From Limiplasma sp048370855 (lineage in GTDB: Bacteria; Bacillota; Clostridia; Christensenellales; Aristaeellaceae), in NCBI GenBank assembly GCA_048370855.1, contig DBGEOK010000015.1:23677-87676 (forward strand): a stretch of DNA of 64,000 nucleotides, written 5' to 3'. Each line of letters starts with the position of its first letter. The first letter of the stretch is position 1. The notes beneath the pieces are model-generated. The model ran no database searches. It was not told where the DNA came from and worked only from the letters and a program-made list of their open reading frames with translations. The position numbers were made by a program, and so were the translations under genes. Of the stretch, positions 24,826-33,801 are shown in pieces.

Positions 24826-26033
24826 AGCGCTTCCCCCTTCTCAATTCCCGTCGCCGAGGCGGCAATCGCGCCGTCCGAGAGCGTCAAACAAAGCATATCC
24901 CCGGCGCGTACCATATCGACGCTCCGAACGGCCTTTCCGCCCAGGGTGACGACGGCATAGCCCCGGCTCAGCGTCTCCGCCGGCCCCGTGGTTCGCAGCC
25001 TGAGGACTGCCGCCTCCAGCGCGCGTTCCTTGGCCGCGAGCCTCGCCTCCGCCAGCGCGCCCACCCGGTCCGCCGCCCCCCGGACAGCGGAAAGCATGCG
25101 CTCTTCCCGCTGCGCGGGCGAATGCTCCATAAGCCTTTTCTGCGCCTCCGCAAGCTGAAGCCGCTTGCGGTTCGCCGCGTCTTCAAAGGCGCGGCTTGCC
25201 TGATCCCGCAACTGCCGGACGCTTCCGCGCAGCGCTTCCAGCTCCGGCACGGCTATCTCGGCCGCGGCTGACGGAGTGGGCGCGCGGACATCCGCCACAA
25301 AATCGGCGATGGTGAAATCCGTCTCATGCCCCACGGCGCTGACCACCGGCGTGCGGCATTCCACGACGGCACGCGCCACCGCCTCCTCGTTGAAGGCCCA
25401 AAGATCCTCCATGCTGCCGCCGCCCCGCCCCATAATGATAACCTCCGCCTGGGGATAAGCGTCCAGCAGCCGGAGGGCCTTCACAATCCCCGCCGCAGCG
25501 CCCTCGCCCTGCACCTGAACGGGGCAGAGAAAAAGCGGCATGCCGGGGAAACGCCTCCAGGCCACGCGCGCAATATCATGCACCACAGCGCCCGTACGGC
25601 TCGTAATGATACCGACGCCACGCGGCAGAAGGGGAAGCGGCTTTTTGAGCGAAGCGTCAAAAAGCCCTTCAGAGGCAAGCCGTTCCTTCAGCGCCTCAAA
25701 GCGCAGGTACAGCTCTCCCAGCCCGTCGGGTTCCATCGCGTCGGCATAAAACTGATAGGAACCCGTCTTGGCATACAGGCTCACGCTGCCATACAGCCGC
25801 ACCCGCCGGCCGTTTTGCGGGGCAAACCGCACGCCGGCAGCCGCCTGGCGGAACATCACGCAGCCGATGGCCGCGCCTTCGTCCTTCAGGGTAAAATACC
25901 AATGGCCGGAGGTATGCCGCTTGAGGTTGCTGATCTCCCCCACCAGGCAAAGCCCCCGCAGCATGGGATCGGCGGCCAGCGACTTGCGCACGTACTCGTT
26001 AAGCTGGGATACCGAGAGCGTCAGGCCCCTCAC
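24807..26033 (-). CDS. xseA: Exodeoxyribonuclease VII large subunit
   Basis: 408 residues. An N-terminal OB fold (about 1-100, S-G-H-W-Y-F-T-L-K-D) is followed by the catalytic domain with G-I-I-T-S-R-T-G-A-V, G-R-G-G-G-S-M-E-D-L-W and G-H-E-T-D-F-T-I-A-D. A long coiled coil (about 265-345) binds XseB. It cleaves single-stranded DNA in both directions. The GTG start at 26033 overlaps the stop of folD by 4 bases. Confidence 0.97.
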   Translation of the reverse strand: MRGLTLSVSQLNEYVRKSLAADPMLRGLCLVGEISNLKRHTSGHWYFTLKDEGAAIGCVMFRQAAAGVRFAPQNGRRVRLYGSVSLYAKTGSYQFYADAMEPDGLGELYLRFEALKERLASEGLFDASLKKPLPLLPRGVGIITSRTGAVVHDIARVAWRRFPGMPLFLCPVQVQGEGAAAGIVKALRLLDAYPQAEVIIMGRGGGSMEDLWAFNEEAVARAVVECRTPVVSAVGHETDFTIADFVADVRAPTPSAAAEIAVPELEALRGSVRQLRDQASRAFEDAANRKRLQLAEAQKRLMEHSPAQREERMLSAVRGAADRVGALAEARLAAKERALEAAVLRLRTTGPAETLSRGYAVVTLGGKAVRSVDMVRAGDMLCLTLSDGAIAASATGIEKGEALWQRKP

Positions 26034-26878
26034 AGCGCGACCGCCGCCTTTTCCGCGGCGGAAACGGTGTTGTCCATGAGCATGGCGATGGTCATTTTGC
26101 CCACGCCGCCCGGCACAGGCGTAATCCAGGACGCCTTGGGCGCGACGCTTTCAAAATCCACATCTCCGCAAAGCTTTCCATCCACCCGGTTGATCCCCAC
26201 GTCCACAACCACCGCGCCTTCCTTGACCATATCGCCGGTGATGAAGCGCGGCTTGCCGATTGCCGCAATCAGAATATCCGCGCGCCGCGTATGCTCGCCC
26301 AGGTTTACCGTGCGGCTATGGCAGACCGTAACGGTCGCGTTTTCTCTCAGCAGCAGCAACGCCATGGGCTTGCCCACGATGTTGCTGCGGCCCACCACCA
26401 CAGCCTCCTTGCCCTCCAGGGAAATACCGGCGCGCTTGAGCATATACAGCGCGCCCTTGGGCGTGCACGCCACCACGCAGTTAAGCCCGCGGGACAACCG
26501 CCCCGCGTTCACGTCGTGAAAGCCGTCCACATCCTTCTCAGGCAAAATCAGCGACAGCGCCTGGTCCGCGTCCAGATGGGAAGGCAACGGAAGCTGGACG
26601 AGAATACCGTTCACAGCCGGGTCCGCGTCCGCCTCTAAAATGGCGGCCTCCAGCTCCTCCTGCGTGACGGTTGCCGGCATCCTCCACGTTTTGGACGCGA
26701 TGCCAAGGCGCGCGCACGCCTTTTCCTTGTTGCCCACATAGGTCTGGCTGGCAGGGTCCTCCCCGACCAGGATCACGGTAAGCCCCGGCACGCATCCTCT
26801 TGCCCTGAGCGCGTCCACCCGCGCCTTCAGCGCATCCTCCAGCTCCGCCGCCATTGCTTTTCCATCCAGCAGTTGCAT
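26030..26878 (-). CDS. folD: Bifunctional methylenetetrahydrofolate dehydrogenase/cyclohydrolase
   Basis: 282 residues. It interconverts 5,10-methylene- and 10-formyl-tetrahydrofolate with NADP. Signatures: Y-V-G-N-K with the catalytic lysine (about residue 55), Q-L-P-L-P, D-V-D-G-F-H, and the Rossmann G-R-S-N-I-V-G-K-P near 160. The frame opens upstream, but the ATG at 26878 is served by AAAGGAGG and fits the family N-terminus. In anaerobes this supports one-carbon supply for purines and formate use. Confidence 0.97.
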   Translation of the reverse strand: MQLLDGKAMAAELEDALKARVDALRARGCVPGLTVILVGEDPASQTYVGNKEKACARLGIASKTWRMPATVTQEELEAAILEADADPAVNGILVQLPLPSHLDADQALSLILPEKDVDGFHDVNAGRLSRGLNCVVACTPKGALYMLKRAGISLEGKEAVVVGRSNIVGKPMALLLLRENATVTVCHSRTVNLGEHTRRADILIAAIGKPRFITGDMVKEGAVVVDVGINRVDGKLCGDVDFESVAPKASWITPVPGGVGKMTIAMLMDNTVSAAEKAAVAL

Positions 26879-26892
26879 CGCGCCTTCCTCCT

Positions 26893-27867
26893 TTATGTCC
26901 CGCTCGTATCCCGTTCCAGGTATCGCCGCATCCCGATCCACGCGACGCCCGCCGCGTTATCGCCGCTGAGCTCCGGCCTGCCGAACGTCAGCCGGATATT
27001 TGAGCGCCGCTTGGCCATCCGGGCGGCGAGCGCTTCCCGAAACAGCGCCGACGACGCGACGCCGCCCACCACAAGCGCCTGCGACGCGCCGACGGCCCGG
27101 CAGCCCGCCTCCAGCATGCGCGCCGACGTTCGGCTGACCAAATCAAACACCTCGGCGGCGACGCGCCCGCGTGGCAGCGCCCCCTCCTTTACCAGCCGCA
27201 GCGCCTGCGTCTCGGCGCCGGAAAAATGGCAATACAGCCCGCCGGGCTCCAGACTGCAGGGCAGGATACCCTCCACCGGCGAGGCGCTACGCAGGGCGAG
27301 CCTTTCCAGCTCCGGGCCGGCTGGGAACGGAAGCCCCATAGCGACGCCGACGCGGTCAATAAGCTGCCCCGCGTGCAGATCCAGCGAACCCCCGACGACG
27401 CGCAGCCCATCCGGCCCGCACGCGGCGAGCTGGGTCGTTCCCCCGCTCAGGTGCAGGGCAACGAACAGCTTGTCCATCTTGGGGTTCCCGAGCTGGCCCG
27501 CGGCGATATGCCCCCGCTGATGGGTGGTTTCATATGCCGGCACCCGCAATGACGCGGCGACGACGCGGGCATGACCGAGACCGACGGTAAAGACGGGCAT
27601 ATAGCTGTCCTCTCCGTCGCACGGGGAAGCGGAGGCGCACACCGCCGCGATCTCCGCCCCGCGCTCCTCAAGCGTTCCGGAGAGCTCGTCCATGACCATG
27701 GGCGTTTGCCGCACATGCGCAAAAACGGCCTCGCTCTGGCGAAGGCCGCGCTGTCCGGCGGGCACCGGCAGCAGCATGCGGGCGGAGCCTACGACCTCCC
27801 CTTCCGCATCCACCGCCGCGACGGACGTGGTATAGCAGCTTGTGTCAAACCCAAGCACGACGCGCAT
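26893..27867 (-). CDS. TsaD/Kae1-like ASKHA-fold protein (peptidase M22-like paralog)
   Basis: 324 residues. The fold is that of TsaD/Kae1: F-D-T-S-C-Y-T-T at the N-terminus, metal ligands His116 and His120 in H-Q-R-G-H, a nucleotide loop L-S-G-G-T-T and V-V-G-G-V-A-S-S near the end. It departs from true TsaD in the loop that reads D-L-H-A-G-Q where D-D-A-A-G-E is usual. This clostridial paralog is often annotated as O-sialoglycoprotein endopeptidase; its role is unknown, and a genuine tsaD is expected elsewhere. The ATG at 27867 lies four bases after the nusB stop. Confidence 0.88.
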   Translation of the reverse strand: MRVVLGFDTSCYTTSVAAVDAEGEVVGSARMLLPVPAGQRGLRQSEAVFAHVRQTPMVMDELSGTLEERGAEIAAVCASASPCDGEDSYMPVFTVGLGHARVVAASLRVPAYETTHQRGHIAAGQLGNPKMDKLFVALHLSGGTTQLAACGPDGLRVVGGSLDLHAGQLIDRVGVAMGLPFPAGPELERLALRSASPVEGILPCSLEPGGLYCHFSGAETQALRLVKEGALPRGRVAAEVFDLVSRTSARMLEAGCRAVGASQALVVGGVASSALFREALAARMAKRRSNIRLTFGRPELSGDNAAGVAWIGMRRYLERDTSGT

Positions 27868-27871
27868 CTTC

Positions 27872-28315
27872 TCAGCCTTCCCGCTTGCCGCGCTCAATCG
27901 CACCCAGCACGCCGTTGATGTAGCGGCTGCTCTTGGGCTCGCTGTAACGCTCGGCCAGCTCCATCGCCTCGCTGATCGCCACGTTGTCAGGCACATCCTC
28001 GCGGTGAAACAGCTCGTAAGCCGCCAGGCGCAGGATGCTCAGGTCCACGTGCGGCAGACGGTCCAGCGGCCAATCGCCGGTGCTGTGCTCCCGGATGCTC
28101 TGGTCAAGCTCCTCCTCATGCTCCCGGACGCCGTCCAGCACGTCGCTGATATACTCGCGGTCGTCCCGGCTGGGGTTGAGCCTTCCGCCGTCCTCCGGAC
28201 GCGCCGTGGAAAGCTGCTCATACACCAGCTCAAGGGATTCGCCGTCGGCCTCCCCGCCAGACAGGCGTTCATACAAAAGCTGCATGGCAGCCTGCCTGGC
28301 AATTGAACGCGCCAT
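27872..28315 (-). CDS. nusB: Transcription antitermination factor NusB
   Basis: 147 residues, all-helical. R-Q-A-A-M-Q-L-L-Y at the N-terminus and D-L-S-I-L-R-L-A-A-Y-E-L then N-V-A-I-S-E-A-M-E-L-A are the family core. With NusE it binds boxA RNA and prevents premature termination in rRNA operons. The ATG at 28315 is preferred to a TTG four codons upstream, which lies too close to the GGAG. Position behind asp23-amaP is typical. Confidence 0.95.
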   Translation of the reverse strand: MARSIARQAAMQLLYERLSGGEADGESLELVYEQLSTARPEDGGRLNPSRDDREYISDVLDGVREHEEELDQSIREHSTGDWPLDRLPHVDLSILRLAAYELFHREDVPDNVAISEAMELAERYSEPKSSRYINGVLGAIERGKREG

Positions 28316-28353
28316 GGTATCCAACACTCCATTCCCAACGTTCTATCTTTCGT

Positions 28354-28590
28354 TCATTCGCCCTTGGGCGGAAAAATCCGATTGATCCAGCCCTTGAGGG
28401 CCTCCCCTTTGCTGGGGTAAGCGCCCAGGACGTAGCCGACCGCGAAGAACAGCGCGACCAGCAGCGTCCGCCAAAAGCCCAGGAAGATGAGCATGAGAGC
28501 GAGCGCCGCGCCCAACAGGCCGAAAAGCAGGCCGCATTGGGGCGTACCGACGCGGAATCGGGGGGATTTGCGTTCGTTTTGATCCTCCAT
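28354..28590 (-). CDS. DUF2273 small membrane protein
   Basis: 78 residues with two membrane helices (about 20-38 and 42-58) and short charged ends. This is the DUF2273 small integral membrane protein that accompanies AmaP and Asp23 in many Firmicutes, where it is thought to help place Asp23 at the membrane. The ATG overlaps the amaP stop (TGATG), and GGAGG lies 10 bases upstream; a GTG one codon earlier is also possible. Confidence 0.85.
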   Translation of the reverse strand: MEDQNERKSPRFRVGTPQCGLLFGLLGAALALMLIFLGFWRTLLVALFFAVGYVLGAYPSKGEALKGWINRIFPPKGE

Positions 28591-29432
28591 CACAGGGTTT
28601 CCTCCTCTTTTTCCAGGGTTTGCACGGGCTCCGCTTCAGCCGGCCCGTCCGGCTCCGGCTGCGTTTCCGTTTCGGACGGTTCCCCCTCCGGGACGACGGG
28701 TTGCGCGATCGGCGTCGGTTCGGGCTCCTGCTCCGGCAGCTCCGGGCCGTCTTTCGCGTCCGCTTGGGGCATATGGCATTCCGGTTCGCCGGCATGGCTG
28801 AACAGCCGGTGCGGAAAGCTCTCCTCCGGCTTAGACGACCCCGGGGCCTCGCCGCCCGGCTGGGGCTCCGGGGCGGGAATCTCCTGCGCGCGCCGCCCGC
28901 GGCGGTTTTCGCCGCCCGTTTCCACCATCACGCGAACCTCCCTGACATCCACGCCGCTGCAGGAGGTAATATACTGCTTGATCTGCTTTTGAAGCGCGTT
29001 GACCGTCAGGGGGATATTGACGCCGCCCGCGAGGGTGATTTTCATATCCACCACCACGCCTTCGCGGCTGCGATGAATGCGCGTGGCGTTGACCGCCAGC
29101 TCCTGGTGCGAGTCCACGCATTTTTTCACCATGCTCTCCATCGCGTTCATGGAGATGCTCATGTCGCCGAACTCGGTATGCTGGATAATAAAGCCCTTTT
29201 CCCCATCCCGGCGAAAGAGCGCCCATACGCCGTAAATCCCCAGCGCGGTCAGCGCAAGCGAAACGGCGACCATGACCGCCCGCTGCCATAGCTCAAACGG
29301 GCCGTTCAGCTCGCTCACGTCAAGCCGGAAGGGGAAAATGCCCGTGCCGAACACGAACAGCCCCACGCCCGCCAAAAGAATTAACAGGCCAGAGAACGCG
29401 ATCAGCAGCCGATCCCCAAATTTGATTTTCAT
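28590..29432 (-). CDS. amaP: Alkaline shock response membrane anchor protein AmaP
   Basis: 280 residues. Two membrane helices (about 9-30 and 50-70) precede a cytoplasmic Asp23-like domain (about 80-170). A long, low-complexity acidic and proline-rich tail (about 175-280) is longer than in staphylococcal AmaP. AmaP anchors Asp23 oligomers to the membrane in envelope stress. It lies between asp23 and the DUF2273 gene in the canonical order. AGGAGG precedes the ATG. Confidence 0.88.
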   Translation of the reverse strand: MKIKFGDRLLIAFSGLLILLAGVGLFVFGTGIFPFRLDVSELNGPFELWQRAVMVAVSLALTALGIYGVWALFRRDGEKGFIIQHTEFGDMSISMNAMESMVKKCVDSHQELAVNATRIHRSREGVVVDMKITLAGGVNIPLTVNALQKQIKQYITSCSGVDVREVRVMVETGGENRRGRRAQEIPAPEPQPGGEAPGSSKPEESFPHRLFSHAGEPECHMPQADAKDGPELPEQEPEPTPIAQPVVPEGEPSETETQPEPDGPAEAEPVQTLEKEEETL

Positions 29433-29535
29433 TGGTAGCCCTCCTTACGGCTTTCCCGCCGTTTGCCCGGCAAAGGAAAAGCAATGCCCGCCCTGAGCCT
29501 ATGCGGGCCTTCGGGCAAGTATCGCTTTTGAAACG

Positions 29536-30096
29536 TTATTGATTTTCTGCCGGGTCGGATTCTCCCGCCGCTTCGGGCGTCTCCTCCGGCTGATGCTCCT
29601 CCGCGGGCGTGGGCTCGCCCTCAAACTCCACATGGACGGGCTCCGGCGGCTCCGCGGGCTTTTCCTCTTTCTCAAGCCCCTGAAGGGATTCCAGCCCGAC
29701 CAACGTTTCCTTCTGCTCCTTCTCGAAGCTGACGCCCTGCACATGCACGTCCACGCGCACCACATGGAGGCCGGTCATGGTTTCAATCGCCTTGCGCACG
29801 CCTTCCTGAACGTTTAAGGCCGCGGTTTGGATCGGAGTGCCGTATTCAATAATCAGGTATACGTCCACGGAGGTTTCCTCCGTGCCAAGCTCCACCTTTA
29901 CGCCCTTGGTAATGTTTTTGTTCCGGCCAAAGACGTCGGAAATTCCGCCGAACGAGCACATGCCCGCGACGCCTTCCACCTCGTTGGCGGCCACGCCCGC
30001 AATAATGGCGATGACTTCATTGGCATATGTGATGGTGCCCGTGGAATCAGCATCCTGATCCAGGGTCAGCGGCAGATTGTCCTTTTTGGGGGCCAT
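29536..30096 (-). CDS. Asp23/Gls24 family envelope stress protein
   Basis: 186 residues. The Asp23 domain (about 15-125) shows I-T-Y-A-N-E-V-I-A-I-I-A-G, G-V-A-G-M, the G-V-K-V-E-L-G strand and V-D-V-H-V-Q-G-V. A glutamate- and proline-rich tail follows. Members form membrane-tethered sheets through AmaP and respond to envelope or alkaline stress. The ATG at 30096 has AGGAGG 8 bases upstream; an in-frame GTG lies 9 bases earlier. First gene of a long leftward run with its own promoter. Confidence 0.93.
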   Translation of the reverse strand: MAPKKDNLPLTLDQDADSTGTITYANEVIAIIAGVAANEVEGVAGMCSFGGISDVFGRNKNITKGVKVELGTEETSVDVYLIIEYGTPIQTAALNVQEGVRKAIETMTGLHVVRVDVHVQGVSFEKEQKETLVGLESLQGLEKEEKPAEPPEPVHVEFEGEPTPAEEHQPEETPEAAGESDPAENQ

Positions 30097-30161
30097 ATCC
30101 CACACCTCCTATGGTTTGGGCCTAACGCCCGTCAGGCCCGCAAGCGACCGGCTCGCCTCTT

Positions 30162-30190
30162 AGTATAACAGATATTGCATGTCTTGACAA
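30162..30190 (-). promoter_or_regulatory. Promoter of the asp23 operon
   Basis: Minus strand: TTGTCA (30190-30185), 17 bases, TATACT (30167-30162), starting just after the aspS stop codon and about 65 bases ahead of asp23. No terminator hairpin separates it from aspS, so read-through from aspS is also possible. Confidence 0.75.
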
Positions 30191-30207
30191 TCAAATGCGC
30201 CAATTTG

Positions 30208-31983
30208 TTACCCGTCGCTTTCAACGCATTTGATTTTTAGCTGCTCTAGCTGCCCGGCCTGAACGGCGGACGGCGTATCCATCATCAGGCACGCGCCGTT
30301 TTGAATTTTTGGAAAGGCCAGCACGTCCCGAAGGCTTTCCGCCCCGCTTAAAATCATGACAAGGCGATCTATGCCAAAGGCGAAGCCGCCGTGCGGCGGG
30401 GTGCCGTACTGGAACGCGCCCAGCAGGAAGCCGAACTGTTCCCACGCCTGCTCCGCCGTGAAGCCTAGCAGGCTGAACATCTTTTCCTGAACGTCGCTTT
30501 GATGAATCCGAATCGAGCCGCTGCCCATCTCCACGCCGTTCATCACCAGATCGTAAGCCTTGGCGCGCACAGACCCGGGGTCCGTGTCCATCAGCGGGAT
30601 ATCCTCCTCCATGACGTTGGTAAAGGGATGGTGCATCGCCACAAAGCGGTTTTCCTCGTCGCTCCACTCCAGCAACGGAAATTCCGTTATCCATAACAGG
30701 TCGTAGCGGCTTTGGTCAATCAGGCCAAGCTGTTTACCCAGGCGGAGGCGGAGCTGCCCCATGGCGGTCTGCGCCACCAGCCGCTTGTCCGCGATGACGA
30801 ACACCGCGTCGCCGGGCTTCGCGCCCATACGGTCCAAAAGGCGCTGCATGCTGTCGCCCTGCATGGCCTTGGCAAAGCTGGAACGCAGCGTGCCGTCCTC
30901 GTTTAGAACAGCCCACGCAAGGCCCTTGACGTGGTATGTTTTCACAAATTCCCCCAGCGCGTCTAGCTCCTTGCGGCTCATTTTGCCCGCGCCCTCGGCG
31001 CGGATGGCGCACACGACATGTCCGCTTTCCAGCGCGTCCTCAAACACCTTGAAGCCGCAGCCGCGCACCGTCCCGCCCACGTCCTCAAGCTCCATGCCGA
31101 AGCGGGTGTCGGGCTTATCGCTGCCATAGCGGCTCATGGCGTCCCGCCAGGTGATACGGCGAAGGGGAAGCTCCAGCTCGATGCCCTTCAGCTCCCTGAA
31201 CAGCTTGGCGTACGCGCCCTCCACGACGTTCTGGATATCCTCGGGGTCGATGAAGCTCATTTCCATGTCAAACTGGGTAAACTCCGGCTGGCGGTCGGCG
31301 CGGCCGTCCTCGTCGCGGAAGCATCGGGCCACCTGATAGTACTTATCCAGCCCGGCCAGCATCAACAGTTGCTTGTAAATCTGCGGGCTCTGCGGCAGGG
31401 CGTAAAACGCTCCGGGCTTGACGCGGGAAGGCACCAGGTAGTCCCGCGCGCCCTCCGGCGTGGATTTGCTCAGGATAGGCGTTTCCACCTCGATAAAGCC
31501 TTCCGCGTCCATATGGTCGCGCAGGAGCTTGATTACCCTGTGCCGGAACATGAGCATGTTTTGCATGACGGGGCGGCGCAGGTCCAGGTAGCGGTACTTC
31601 AGGCGGAGGTTTTCCTGCTCCTTGGTATCGTCCTCGATATAGATGGGCGGGGTCTTGCTGGCGTTCAGGATTACGGCGCTTTCCGCCATTACCTCAACCT
31701 CGCCGGTCTTGAGCTTTTGATTGACCGCGTCCGCGGCGCGCATGCGCGCCACTCCGCGCACCTCCAGCACAAACTCCCCGCGCAGGCTTTCCGCCAAAGA
31801 CAGCAGCTCCGGGGAGATCGCGTTGCCGTCAAACACCACCTGGACGATGCCCGTGCGGTCGCGCAGCCATACAAACACGATGCCGCCCAGGTTTCGGGCG
31901 CGCTGCACCCAGCCCTTTAATACAACGGTTTTTCCGGCGTCCTCCGCGGTTACCTCGCCGCACATATGCGTGCGATTGTTCAT
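30208..31983 (-). CDS. aspS: Aspartate--tRNA ligase
   Basis: 591 residues, bacterial type. It has an N-terminal OB anticodon-binding domain (G-W-V-Q-R-A-R-N), the class II motif 2 region F-R-D-E-D-G-R-A-D-R-Q-P-E-F-T-Q, an inserted GAD domain (about 285-415), and motif 3 G-I-D-R-L-V-M. It charges tRNA-Asp, possibly also tRNA-Asn if the genome uses the indirect route. The frame is open far upstream, but the ATG at 31983 follows AAGGAGGAAGG and matches the family start. It is 62 bases after hisS. Confidence 0.97.
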   Translation of the reverse strand: MNNRTHMCGEVTAEDAGKTVVLKGWVQRARNLGGIVFVWLRDRTGIVQVVFDGNAISPELLSLAESLRGEFVLEVRGVARMRAADAVNQKLKTGEVEVMAESAVILNASKTPPIYIEDDTKEQENLRLKYRYLDLRRPVMQNMLMFRHRVIKLLRDHMDAEGFIEVETPILSKSTPEGARDYLVPSRVKPGAFYALPQSPQIYKQLLMLAGLDKYYQVARCFRDEDGRADRQPEFTQFDMEMSFIDPEDIQNVVEGAYAKLFRELKGIELELPLRRITWRDAMSRYGSDKPDTRFGMELEDVGGTVRGCGFKVFEDALESGHVVCAIRAEGAGKMSRKELDALGEFVKTYHVKGLAWAVLNEDGTLRSSFAKAMQGDSMQRLLDRMGAKPGDAVFVIADKRLVAQTAMGQLRLRLGKQLGLIDQSRYDLLWITEFPLLEWSDEENRFVAMHHPFTNVMEEDIPLMDTDPGSVRAKAYDLVMNGVEMGSGSIRIHQSDVQEKMFSLLGFTAEQAWEQFGFLLGAFQYGTPPHGGFAFGIDRLVMILSGAESLRDVLAFPKIQNGACLMMDTPSAVQAGQLEQLKIKCVESDG

Positions 31984-32045
31984 GGAACCTTCCTCCTTCA
32001 ATAGGGCCTTCGGCCCTCCTGTGTGCCCGCGCCCGGGCCGCAAAG

Positions 32046-33329
32046 CTACGCCTTGCGCATGTGCCCAAGCAGCGAGCCGGCGGCGTTCTCGAGGGGCGCC
32101 TCCCATTCTTCCCGGGTCGCCATATCGCGCAGCTTCACCGCGCCGCGCGCCAGCTCGTCGCCGCCCACTATCGCCATATGCTTCGCGCCCAGCTTGTCCG
32201 CGTATTTGAACTGAGCCTTCAGGCTGCGGCCCTGGTGGTCCATATCCGAACGGATACCCGCGCGCCGGAATGCCTCCGTCAGCGAAAACGCCTGCGGGGC
32301 GAGGCTTTTATCCAAACACGCGACAAATACCTCGGGCGTTTCGTCCTGAACGCGCAGGAGGCATTCCTCCTGATTCAGCGCGTCCAGCAGCATCAGCACG
32401 CGCTCGATGCCCATGCCGAAGCCGACCGCCGGGATGGACGGCCCCCCCAGCTCCTCCACCAGCCCGTCATAGCGCCCGCCTCCGCAAACGGTCAGCTCCC
32501 CGTTCGGCGTGCCGGTCATTACCTCGAACACCGTTTTGGTATAATAATCTAGCCCTCTGACGATTCTTGGGTCAACCGAAAATTCGATCCCCGCCGCGTC
32601 AAGGTAGCTTTGAAGCAGCTCGAAATGATCCCGGCATTCGTCGCAAAGGCAGTCCAGCATAACCGGCGCGTCGGCCAGCGCCGCCTTGCAGCCCGGCTCC
32701 TTGCAGTCCAGCGCGCGCATTGGGTTTATGTCCGCGCGCTCCTGGCACGCCTTGCACAGCAAGTCCCGCTTTTGGTTCAGGAACTCCCGGAAGCGCCGCT
32801 GATACGCCGGGCGGCAGTTGGGACAGCCGATGGAGTTAACGCGCGCCGACAAGCCCCGCAGCCCCAAACCCGCCAAAAGCCTCACCACCAGCACGATGAG
32901 CTCCGCGTCCGCCGAGGGCCGGGACGCGCCGAAGCATTCCATGCCAAATTGGTGATGCTCGCGCAGCCGCCCGGACTGAGGCGCTTCATAGCGGAAATGG
33001 GGAGCGTTGAGATAGTACAGCTTCAACGGCAGGGCCTGGGCATACAGGCCGCTTTCCAAAAAAGCGCGCACCGTTCCCGCCGTGCTTTCGGGCTTGAGGG
33101 TAACGCTCCGCTCGCCCTTATCCAAAAAGGTGTACATTTCCTTTCGCACAACGTCGCTGCTTTCCCCGGCGGAGCGTGCAAACAGCTCGGTATGCTCCAA
33201 AACCGGGGTGCGGATTTCACGGTAGCCATACAGCAGCGCCGTCTCCCGCATTTCCCGCTCCACCGCGCGCCAACGGGCGCTCTCCGACGGCAGCACGTCC
33301 TTCATACCCTTGAGAACCTTGCAAAGCAT
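32046..33329 (-). CDS. hisS: Histidine--tRNA ligase
   Basis: 427 residues. It has the class II core with K-P-E-S-T-A-G (motif 2 region; R-P-E-G-T-A is more usual), H-Q-F-G-M-E-C-F-G, the histidine-specific loops R-G-L-D-Y-Y and G-G-G-R-Y-D-G-L, and a C-terminal anticodon domain (about 325-420). Several C-x-x-C pairs around residues 170-225 lie in the inserted domain and could bind zinc. The ATG at 33329 is chosen over a GTG three codons upstream because GAGGTG lies 6 bases before it. hisS-aspS is the standard Firmicute pair. Confidence 0.96.
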   Translation of the reverse strand: MLCKVLKGMKDVLPSESARWRAVEREMRETALLYGYREIRTPVLEHTELFARSAGESSDVVRKEMYTFLDKGERSVTLKPESTAGTVRAFLESGLYAQALPLKLYYLNAPHFRYEAPQSGRLREHHQFGMECFGASRPSADAELIVLVVRLLAGLGLRGLSARVNSIGCPNCRPAYQRRFREFLNQKRDLLCKACQERADINPMRALDCKEPGCKAALADAPVMLDCLCDECRDHFELLQSYLDAAGIEFSVDPRIVRGLDYYTKTVFEVMTGTPNGELTVCGGGRYDGLVEELGGPSIPAVGFGMGIERVLMLLDALNQEECLLRVQDETPEVFVACLDKSLAPQAFSLTEAFRRAGIRSDMDHQGRSLKAQFKYADKLGAKHMAIVGGDELARGAVKLRDMATREEWEAPLENAAGSLLGHMRKA

Positions 33330-33377
33330 CGCGTTCACCTCATTTTAGCCCCATGGAAAAAATCCACAGACCAATGA

Positions 33378-33407
33378 ATTATACACGTCCAATTTGTTGA
33401 TTGTCAA
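33378..33407 (-). promoter_or_regulatory. Strong promoter of hisS-aspS
   Basis: Minus strand: TTGACA (33407-33402), 18 bases, TATAAT (33383-33378), both full consensus. The leader would be only about 40-45 bases, too short for a T-box. Confidence 0.85.
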
Positions 33408-33573
33408 GGATTTGGGGGAGAATGAGAAAACGGCGGGTGTAGGTTTCCCATGTCTGCCGGGCAAGGAGCAAAGAGGGATTCACCCTGCCCTGGAAACAGC
33501 ACCAAGCAGAAGGCATAGGAAAGAAGCCCCAAGAAGGACGAGGGACGAAAAGGAGACAGAAGAACCAGAAGGA

Positions 33574-33801
33574 TCAGACGGAAGGGATAATGACATCGAA
33601 ACCCAGACGCTTCAAAGCATTGATATGCCGATTTTTGATACGTTCAGCATCTAGCTTGAAATAGTAATCAGCGCCCAAATCACGAAATGGCTGCAAATCT
33701 TTGAGCATGTGATAGATGGCTACCAGCATCGCGCGAGCAACGGCAACCACTGCCTTTTTGCCACCTCTGCGAGAAGCGATTTTTGAAAACTTAGTTGATT
33801 C
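33574..33801 (-). pseudogene. IS110-family transposase, C-terminal remnant
   Basis: Read leftwards, 75 codons ending in TGA give the C-terminal tail of an IS110-type transposase: S-R-R-G-G-K-K-A-V-V-A-V-A-R, I-Y-H-M-L-K, L-G-A-D-Y-Y and a final L-K-R-L-G-F. There is no start codon with a ribosome site, and the RuvC-like DEDD N-terminal half and catalytic serine region are missing. Upstream sequence (33802-33918) has a different, GC-rich character and no further homology I can see. The purine-rich stretch 33440-33573 may be the old right end of the element. Confidence 0.75.

Noticed and set aside
33394..33654. A possible 86-codon gene beside the hisS promoter
   Set aside because: No ribosome site; its codons lie in the purine-rich flank and over the antisense of the transposase remnant.
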